Shown here: positions 58,721 to 64,000 of the stretch, one piece after another | Position numbering within the stretch: position 1 is the stretch's first letter | How the letters are laid out: each line of letters begins with the position of its first letter | Origin: a virus | Length of the DNA: 64,000 bases | Virus record (IMG/VR): IMGVR_UViG_3300017991_000048 | Location: 248,001 to 312,000 of that record | Reading direction: 5' to 3' (one strand) | Translations under genes and position numbers: made by a program | The notes under the pieces: generated by a model | Database searches by the model: none | What the model saw: the letters and a program-made list of their open reading frames with translations, nothing else | Told to the model about the DNA's origin: nothing

Positions 58721-59359
58721 CTAGACCCTCATGTCAAGCACGAGCAGCGAACTGTTAGCATCTGGAGCAACTTTGACCACGCCGATCAGGGTCACGAACT
58801 CAATCGCATTTTGACCCGGAACATTGTACTCATAAGCGTCCGCGAGAACGTTGGTGACGTAGCCGTTGGCTGAACACCACAGCTTGTCCCCCGTTGCGTA
58901 TGTGATGGGAGTGCCAGCACTCTTGCCCAGTAGGATCTTTGTCTCGTAAATATCGAGTCCTACACAAGAGCCGCTGCCGCAAACATAGGGTCCGCGTCCC
59001 GAAGCCACACCCGGCGTATTCTCAAAGGGGTTGCCCAGGCTATCATTCAGAAAGATACCCAGAGGCAGATAACCAGGAGCATATGCAGCACCCGGCTGGA
59101 TAGGTCCACCGATATAGTTGTTGCCTATGTCGGGGCGAGTGAACGCAATCGAGGCACCAAGAACACCTTTCTTGGTAATACCTGAGAGCGTTGTAGAAAC
59201 GGTCGCGGCAGCGGTGACAATTGCGGGATTATCTTGCGTGAACGCATCCGGTGTCAGAAGACCCACAGAGTTGCGGGTCACGACATGGAGGAGTTGCACT
59301 CGTCCTGATGTCTCCCGAAAATCACCCGAACTTTGACCGCCGATAGCGTATGAAGTCAT
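58721..59359 (-). CDS. Capsid decoration/stabilisation-type protein
   Basis: The 212-residue protein lies between scaffold and capsid genes. It is beta-rich (RVQLLHVVTRNSVGLLTPDAFTQDNPAIVTAAATVST, GKSAGTPITYATGDKLWCSANGYV), with a Cys pair in YVCGSGSCVG and no tag or KTA. Proteins at this place in similar phages are often head decoration or stabilising proteins, so this is a position-based call. AAGGAG precedes the ATG, and the message must pass the attenuator-like hairpins just upstream. Confidence 0.62.
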   Translation of the reverse strand: MTSYAIGGQSSGDFRETSGRVQLLHVVTRNSVGLLTPDAFTQDNPAIVTAAATVSTTLSGITKKGVLGASIAFTRPDIGNNYIGGPIQPGAAYAPGYLPLGIFLNDSLGNPFENTPGVASGRGPYVCGSGSCVGLDIYETKILLGKSAGTPITYATGDKLWCSANGYVTNVLADAYEYNVPGQNAIEFVTLIGVVKVAPDANSSLLVLDMRV

Positions 59360-59384
59360 ATTATGACGTCTCCTTTTACAGGCG

Positions 59385-59451
59385 AAAAAATTAGGGTGCT
59401 TTACATTTGATCTGATCTAAGCACCCTAACGCCCAGAGAGACGTTAGGGTG
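59385..59451 (-). terminator. Attenuator-like region: terminator and competing hairpin
   Basis: An 11-bp stem (59391-59401 with 59419-59429) followed by six T on the minus strand (59385-59390) forms an intrinsic terminator. Its 5' arm also pairs, over 10 bp, with an upstream block (59422-59431 with 59442-59451: CACCCTAACG/CGTTAGGGTG). The two structures share the same bases and exclude each other. They lie between the scaffold stop and the decoration gene. Confidence 0.72.
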
Positions 59452-59466
59452 GGAAAATACCTTCGG

Positions 59467-60660
59467 CTACTTGATGCCGAAAACGTCGCGGACGTCAGGA
59501 GCCGACTTCCAAAGACTGGACAGTTGATCAATGCCGTCCTGACCAGCCGATGAAGAAGCGCCACCCAACTTGGACACGCCCTCAGAAGGACGGGTTCCAA
59601 CAGTCCGAGTCGAAGCTGTGCGGGTCGAAGCCTGCTTTTGCTGCTTCTGTTGCTGTTGGCCCTTCTCCTGATCCTGGCCTTCCTTCTCTTCGTCCTTGTC
59701 CTGCTGATCCTCAGCAAACAACTGACGCAGAACTGCATCCTCAGGACCAAGGTCGTTATTGGAGATGTCCATCTGAGGCGGCTCCATCTGGATATCCGTC
59801 TCAGCGGTCTGGCAACGGCCAAGCACGTCATCAAGATCCTCATCCATGACCACCTGCTCATCCATCACGTCCATAACCTGCTGACCCTGCTGTTGCTGCA
59901 ACGCCTGATCAATCATCTCCTGGACTTGCTGACCAACCTGCTGGATCTGCTCATCCTGAATCTGCTGTTGGGCCTGCTGTTGCTGGTCCTGTTGCTCCTG
60001 ATCCTGTTGGACCTGTTGCTGAACCTGATCCTGCTGAACCTGCTGTTGCTGCTGCTGTTGCTGGTCCTGCTGAGCCTGCTGGATCATCTCCTGAACCTGC
60101 TGTTGGGCAGCGCCATAGTTGCCGGTCTGAATCTGCTGAACTACCTGCTCAGCCATCGCCGTCATATCCACAGCCTGCTTTTCCTGGCCCTCATCCTTGT
60201 CCTCATCAGCATCTTCATCCTCACCGGCAAGACGCTTATGAGTGTCAATCAACTCCTGATCCGGAAGATGCATCAGAGCGACAGCCTGATCTTCGATCAT
60301 GTCCTCTGTCACAGATGCATGTTTGCCCTGATCAAGCAGCCTCTTGGCAACATCGATACAAAGATCCGCCTTCTTGAGCAGAATCTCTTTCGATGCTGTC
60401 TTTTCAGGATGGTTGAAAGTGTCACCCCTCATGTCAGGCATCCCGATCTCATTACGCCGGGTTTCTCCGCCTGAGTACTCAGACTCCCATGTGTTAGGTG
60501 AATGCACATCTTCAGCAAATGCCGAAGGGTCACCTATAACATAGGCGTCCGCAGGGGGTTGCGGATGGTCTTGGTTCATAGTGTAAGGATCTGCCACCTT
60601 CTTTAGAGCAGCAGCCTTTTCCATAACCTCTTCTCGATTCCAGGTAGAACGCTCACGCAT
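59467..60660 (-). CDS. Head scaffold protein, Gln-rich
   Basis: Start at the second ATG (60660), which has AAAGGA 7 nt upstream; the first ATG sits almost on the Shine-Dalgarno. About 397 residues: an N-terminal region (REEVMEKAAALKKVADPYTM), a segment DTHKRLAGEDEDADEDKDEGQEKQAVD, a long Gln-rich coiled coil (about 150-275), an acidic middle and a disordered tail (QKQASTRTASTRTVG). Acidic, helical, low-complexity proteins between protease and capsid genes are scaffolds or prohead cores. KTA occurs once (PEKTASKE). Confidence 0.8.
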   Translation of the reverse strand: MRERSTWNREEVMEKAAALKKVADPYTMNQDHPQPPADAYVIGDPSAFAEDVHSPNTWESEYSGGETRRNEIGMPDMRGDTFNHPEKTASKEILLKKADLCIDVAKRLLDQGKHASVTEDMIEDQAVALMHLPDQELIDTHKRLAGEDEDADEDKDEGQEKQAVDMTAMAEQVVQQIQTGNYGAAQQQVQEMIQQAQQDQQQQQQQQVQQDQVQQQVQQDQEQQDQQQQAQQQIQDEQIQQVGQQVQEMIDQALQQQQGQQVMDVMDEQVVMDEDLDDVLGRCQTAETDIQMEPPQMDISNNDLGPEDAVLRQLFAEDQQDKDEEKEGQDQEKGQQQQKQQKQASTRTASTRTVGTRPSEGVSKLGGASSSAGQDGIDQLSSLWKSAPDVRDVFGIK

Positions 60661-60710
60661 TGGCATATCCTTTGTGGGTTATTGTCCTTGTGGTTATATA
60701 GAAGGATTTT

Positions 60711-62216
60711 TTACGACCGTCCCAAGCTAAATAATCGGCCTTTTTCTAACAAACTGGCAGTTTCACTCCCTGTTAGCTTCCGACCAAGAACTTGACGACA
60801 AGCCGCCAAATATGACTCTACATCTTCATATGGGCCTGTTCCTCCTACATCAAGAACAGTCCTATAAACTCTTGTTTCACCAGCCATAAGTGCTTTCTTA
60901 TTCATTAAATCAAGCATTCGGGATACGGCCAAAATGTTCCGACCTGTAAATCCTGCCTTTTTAACTAATGGCCAACCACCACGCTTGTGTAAGATCAAGC
61001 CGTGAAAAACTTTCCTAGCATCTGCTTTTCCAATAAAAGAAACTACTAATTTAGCAATCCGCTGCCACTCAGGGTGCTTCATGGCGGATCGAATTAAAGT
61101 CTCATTTTGCTGATTAGGGTCTATAGCCCGGATGCTATCTACTTCTTTCTGACCGATTTCTTTTCTAATGTTTTCAATGGCTTGGTTACGCAGAGCATCT
61201 GTTAGATCAGTGATAGCTTTCTGAACCGGGTTCTCTTCTTCAGGTTCTGCTGGAGCCGTTTCTTCGCCTTCATCCTCAGTTTCAAACTGTTGTTCAGGCT
61301 CCTGTCCCTGTCCCTGGCTTTGCTCTTGCTGGCCCCATCCCTGGAAAGCCGCTCTGGACATCATGTTAGGATCAGCCACTGGAGCCGGTTGGCCCAAAGC
61401 TACTCGCATCTTACCTTCAAGCCCTTGAAGCTCTTCTGCCGTAAGAATATTTCTCAGAACAGCGCCCTTGAAAGCTGGATTGGCAACCCAAGATGCCTCG
61501 ATAAACTTTACGGAGTCAGGATCGGTATAATGGCCGCATAACTCCGCAATAATGCGTTCAACGCCAAGGTCATCCCTGAACTTGCTTCCTTTAAAGAACC
61601 GGACGCACTGACAGAGTTGTGCTTCATCCTGTGCTACATTTCCACACTTTGTACACGTTGTGGTAGCTGTAGAGCATCCCATGGATAGGGTGCCGAGCTT
61701 CCCGGTCTTGATAGCCCTAATCAGGGGCGCATGTTTAAGATCATTCGCAATCAGAATGTCAATGTATATGGATTCCCCGACATCCCTGGCAGCGGCGTCG
61801 ATAATCCGACCCTTAGAAAGCTCCGGAATCTGAACATGCTCAACGTAAGATTGCGCTCCGACAAAGGTCTTGAAACTTCCCAACAGGAGCCTTCGCTCGA
61901 AAGCATCGTTATTATTGTTAACGAACTGAGCGGTCTTGGGCGTAATGTAATAATCGCTATACTTACGATCAACCTCGAAACCCTCTACAAAATGCCGACC
62001 CATGGGAGCAGAAGCTTCGTCCACGTCCACGGAAGCCACAATCGTTGCGTGGCTGAGCATATATTTGGACGGGTCATACTCCTGAAGGATGATCCGGGCG
62101 GTCTTCTTCTGAAAATCCGGGGCAGGACTCAAGGCCCCACGACGCACAGCATCCCATTCCGCGAATTCAATTCCCGGTTTTTGTAAGGTTGCTTTTGCGT
62201 ATTTAAGAAATGCCAT
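60711..62216 (-). CDS. Prohead (capsid maturation) protease
   Basis: The 501-residue protein has the protease domain in residues about 25-280: HVQIPELSKGRIID (candidate catalytic His near 130) and GKLGTLSMGCSTATTTC (candidate nucleophile Ser near 178) with a Cys cluster (CTKCGN ... CQC) and HYTDPDSVKFIEASWVANPAFKGAVLRNIL. This layout is typical of head maturation proteases of large phages. An acidic/Gln-rich linker (QEQSQGQGQEPEQQFE) leads to a helical C-terminal domain of unknown role. KTA occurs near residues 38 and 94. ATG 62216 is preferred over a TTG before it; the RBS is weak. Confidence 0.83.
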   Translation of the reverse strand: MAFLKYAKATLQKPGIEFAEWDAVRRGALSPAPDFQKKTARIILQEYDPSKYMLSHATIVASVDVDEASAPMGRHFVEGFEVDRKYSDYYITPKTAQFVNNNNDAFERRLLLGSFKTFVGAQSYVEHVQIPELSKGRIIDAAARDVGESIYIDILIANDLKHAPLIRAIKTGKLGTLSMGCSTATTTCTKCGNVAQDEAQLCQCVRFFKGSKFRDDLGVERIIAELCGHYTDPDSVKFIEASWVANPAFKGAVLRNILTAEELQGLEGKMRVALGQPAPVADPNMMSRAAFQGWGQQEQSQGQGQEPEQQFETEDEGEETAPAEPEEENPVQKAITDLTDALRNQAIENIRKEIGQKEVDSIRAIDPNQQNETLIRSAMKHPEWQRIAKLVVSFIGKADARKVFHGLILHKRGGWPLVKKAGFTGRNILAVSRMLDLMNKKALMAGETRVYRTVLDVGGTGPYEDVESYLAACRQVLGRKLTGSETASLLEKGRLFSLGRS

Positions 62217-62225
62217 CAATCAGTC

Positions 62226-62471
62226 TCAGCGTTCAGCTTTCCTTATTAAATCAAGCATCTCATCAGTGCTTTCATAAAGAGCTTCCAGCTTTCCTTGTGT
62301 GTACGCCATTTGCCTCTTGTAGTCGCTTTTTGAAATGACCCCTGGTGTTCTAAGACGATCCTCTTGTCCCTCAATCTGTCTCTTCAAGACCTTAGAGTTC
62401 CACTCAAGTTTTCTTTTTATTTCTTCCAAAACAAGATGTTGATGAGCAGCGTAGCGGCGGTCATAAGTCAT
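62226..62471 (-). CDS. Small YDRR-tagged coiled-coil protein
   Basis: The 81-residue protein starts MTYDRRYAAHQHLVLEEIKRKLEW and is otherwise coiled coil (VLKRQIEGQEDRL, KRQMAYTQGKLEALYESTDEMLDLI). Its first seven residues are identical to those of the next gene upstream, though the rest differs. It lies 9 nt upstream of the protease gene. Presumed head-associated. Confidence 0.68.
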   Translation of the reverse strand: MTYDRRYAAHQHLVLEEIKRKLEWNSKVLKRQIEGQEDRLRTPGVISKSDYKRQMAYTQGKLEALYESTDEMLDLIRKAER

Positions 62472-62479
62472 AACATCAC

Positions 62480-62758
62480 CTAAAACTTCATACTCAACGT
62501 GCGTCCGATTTGATCTAATATCTTTGCCGTCTCTTTCGGGTCGTGGAAGCTCTTTATTCTGCGGACATTCTTAATCTCTATCCAGACAGCACGGTCGTTC
62601 TGAGACGGGCTAAACTCAATATCAAAGGCTCCCATACTGGCCTTACCCACCTGACGCCTTGGATCATACTTCACATTACGCCAACGTTTTTTGAGTTCAG
62701 CCGCAAACGCCGCACCCTCATCGCCCTGCTCAAAGCCGTAGCGTCGATCGTAGGTCAT
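62480..62758 (-). CDS. Small YDRR-tagged protein
   Basis: The 92-residue protein starts MTYDRRYGFEQGDEGAAFAAELKKRW. The body is alpha/beta (KASMGAFDIEFSPSQNDRAVWIEIKNVRRIKSF), with a helical end. It shares the MTYDRRY start with the neighbour, but not the body. The ATG lies 2 nt after the upstream stop. No family is recognised. Confidence 0.66.
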   Translation of the reverse strand: MTYDRRYGFEQGDEGAAFAAELKKRWRNVKYDPRRQVGKASMGAFDIEFSPSQNDRAVWIEIKNVRRIKSFHDPKETAKILDQIGRTLSMKF

Positions 62759-62759
62759 A

Positions 62760-63488
62760 CTACCACCCTAGCGGCTCGCCCTGTGGGTTCAAAAAAGCGT
62801 CAGACTTGATAAGAAACAAATCCTGAGGACAGGCAAACAATCGAATTCGATTGCCCTCCGCCATCTTATACGTAGTCCGACGCATCTGTGCTCCGCACTT
62901 TGGGCAAGACGGTCTACCGGCTTTGATCTCATTCTGGGTCGCACGGTACTGACGATTCTGTGCAGCCCAGTATGCTGCGCTCTTTTCAGCATGTTGTTGG
63001 AGTCTGAGATCAGCCAGTCTTTCAGATACTCGATAGAACTTTTCGACTTCCGACCGTAAACTTTCATCAGAAACCCCAGAAGCTGCATAACGATGCCACA
63101 GCGCATCGTAAGCATGTACTTCGTTAGATCCCTGCTTCCAAAGTTTTGCCAGTTCGGTATAAAAACCGGCAGGCAAAGCGGTTCCTAACCACGGCGACTT
63201 TTCAGAGCCCCACCGTTTCCGATCCCTCTCGATATCGTAGCTCATGTACGATTGATCAAATTCAGGGGGCAGCCACATCGTGAGCTTAGGATTTACCTTA
63301 ACCACTTCATCGGGCGACATCCGTTCGTTACCGTAAGGCCACTGGACATCCAGGTTGCCCAACCCACGGTGAACCGCTGTCACACGACCTACAAACGGCG
63401 AAAGCGTATTGGCACTACTGCCGGGAGCAAACCGTTGAACGGTATCCCCGACATTATAGTCCTTAACGAGTTTCCAAAAGTCGATCAA
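62760..63488 (-). CDS. Zinc-ribbon protein of the head module
   Basis: TTG is the only possible start in this frame (63488). The 242-residue protein has an N-terminal SH3-like part (YNVGDTVQRFAPGSSANTLSPFVGRVTAVHRGLGNLDVQWPYGNERMSPDEVVKV), a helical middle (EKFYRVSERLADLRLQQHAEKSAAYW) and a C-terminal zinc ribbon (CPKCGAQMRRTTY ... LFACPQD). A similar layout is seen in phage head-region genes. Function unknown. Confidence 0.65.
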   Translation of the reverse strand: MIDFWKLVKDYNVGDTVQRFAPGSSANTLSPFVGRVTAVHRGLGNLDVQWPYGNERMSPDEVVKVNPKLTMWLPPEFDQSYMSYDIERDRKRWGSEKSPWLGTALPAGFYTELAKLWKQGSNEVHAYDALWHRYAASGVSDESLRSEVEKFYRVSERLADLRLQQHAEKSAAYWAAQNRQYRATQNEIKAGRPSCPKCGAQMRRTTYKMAEGNRIRLFACPQDLFLIKSDAFLNPQGEPLGW

Positions 63489-63502
63489 TTTTTGACTCTA
63501 CT

Positions 63503-64000
63503 CTATGGGGCGAGCGGACGACCGTTCTCGGACTTCCCATGATGCACACCGGAAGAGTCGTCATTTCCGTATGCGCTCATGTACGGCTCATCGGCTTCCG
63601 TCTGAATCGGAGAGGACGGATTGCTGTATGTATTCATATACGGCTCATCCGCGTCTCGCTGAATCACCTCAGCCGTCTTGTCCGCCTTATCTTCATCCTC
63701 GTCAGCGGTCTTTTCAATAATCTGGGCCTGCCTGACGGTAAGAGAATCCTCACCATAAGCAGCCTGCTCCAGGTCATCAGCAACTCGATCAATTTCATTC
63801 ACGAGTTCCTTGGCATGATCAAAGTCCATACCCCATTTTTCGTGACCTTCTTGAACCGTGGATGCGATACGATCCAACCGGGCAAGAATTCGATCGGCGG
63901 TTTTGGTGTCAAACTCAACTTTTTCGGACATCTCATTCCTCGCTGTTTTTGCTGTGGTTAACAAAGTCTCGTCTTGAGGATCTTCCTCTCCTGCAAGCCG
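63503..64000 (-). CDS. Scaffold-like head protein, probably partial at its 5' end
   Basis: The frame is open to the right edge. The upstream part reads RLAGEEDPQDETLLTTAKTARNEM, which resembles DTHKRLAGEDEDADE in the scaffold gene. An internal ATG at 63931 with GAGGAAT upstream could begin a 142-residue form. The product is helical then acidic, with four KTA tripeptides and a short duplication (ADEPYMNTYSN and ADEPYMSAYGN) before a HGKSENGRPLAP end. It resembles prohead core proteins. Confidence 0.62.
   Translation of the reverse strand, partial: RLAGEEDPQDETLLTTAKTARNEMSEKVEFDTKTADRILARLDRIASTVQEGHEKWGMDFDHAKELVNEIDRVADDLEQAAYGEDSLTVRQAQIIEKTADEDEDKADKTAEVIQRDADEPYMNTYSNPSSPIQTEADEPYMSAYGNDDSSGVHHGKSENGRPLAP

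Noticed and set aside
59391-59861. 156-codon minus-strand frame overlapping the scaffold end
   Set aside because: Arg/Leu/Ser-rich shadow in another frame of the Gln-rich scaffold gene; it also covers the terminator hairpins.
59638-60474. Leu-rich plus-strand frame that looks like a membrane protein
   Set aside because: It is the antisense of the Gln/Glu/Asp codons of the scaffold gene.

Overview
This window is the late, virion-building part of a large contractile-tailed bacteriophage (myovirus morphology). Every gene I can support is on the minus strand, packed with short gaps or overlapping stop/start codons, and most have GGAG-type ribosome binding sites. The morphology is read from a prohead protease, scaffold and HK97-type major capsid protein at the right end, and a contractile tail sheath at the left end. 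Terminase, portal and replication genes are absent, so the window is only part of a bigger genome. The host cannot be told from the sequence; the strong Shine-Dalgarno use argues weakly against Bacteroidetes.

In transcription order (right to left): 64000-57834 is the head module (scaffold-like protein, small proteins, prohead protease, Q-rich scaffold, decoration-type protein, major capsid protein), with an attenuator-like pair of alternative hairpins between scaffold and capsid genes and a strong terminator after the capsid gene. 57720-55426 is a zinc-finger/DNA methyltransferase fusion that looks like a separately transcribed insertion. 55424-46020 holds small proteins with recurring N-terminal tags, plus a uracil-DNA glycosylase gene broken by a 77-bp internal inversion. 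45556-36503 is fibre material, dominated by a 2267-residue collagen-like protein. 36475-31573 is a glycan-modification cluster (two glycosyltransferase genes, a sulfotransferase-methyltransferase fusion, two methyltransferases). 31428-24436 is a run of small virion or fibre proteins mixed with tagged proteins. 24443-19774 has tagged proteins, including a 1013-residue chain with repeated internal tags. 19606-8415 is a tail/baseplate-like module containing a Vsr-like homing endonuclease gene, a LAGLIDADG intein, a HEXXH metallopeptidase-like protein and an actin/Hsp70-fold ATPase. 8287-4001 is a very large tail sheath gene. 3966-1 has more tagged small proteins, a near-perfect parS palindrome and a CCA-adding-enzyme-like nucleotidyltransferase.

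The most unusual feature is a set of four short N-terminal motifs shared by about 25 otherwise unrelated proteins: NPRKAFEEAL, MDxxRWK, RVVxRYL and YDRRY. Many run into the tripeptide KTA. KTA is also present in the capsid protein N-terminus, the scaffold and the protease, but I found none in the sheath or collagen fibre. I propose that these are prohead-targeting tags, and that KTA marks processing by the phage prohead protease. If so, this is a modular system for loading cargo proteins, including enzymes, into the capsid. This is inference and needs mass spectrometry or homology work. Other high-value observations are the parS-like site, the micro-inversion in ung, the intein placed inside a zinc-knuckle motif, and the fused tagged genes that keep internal ribosome binding sites.
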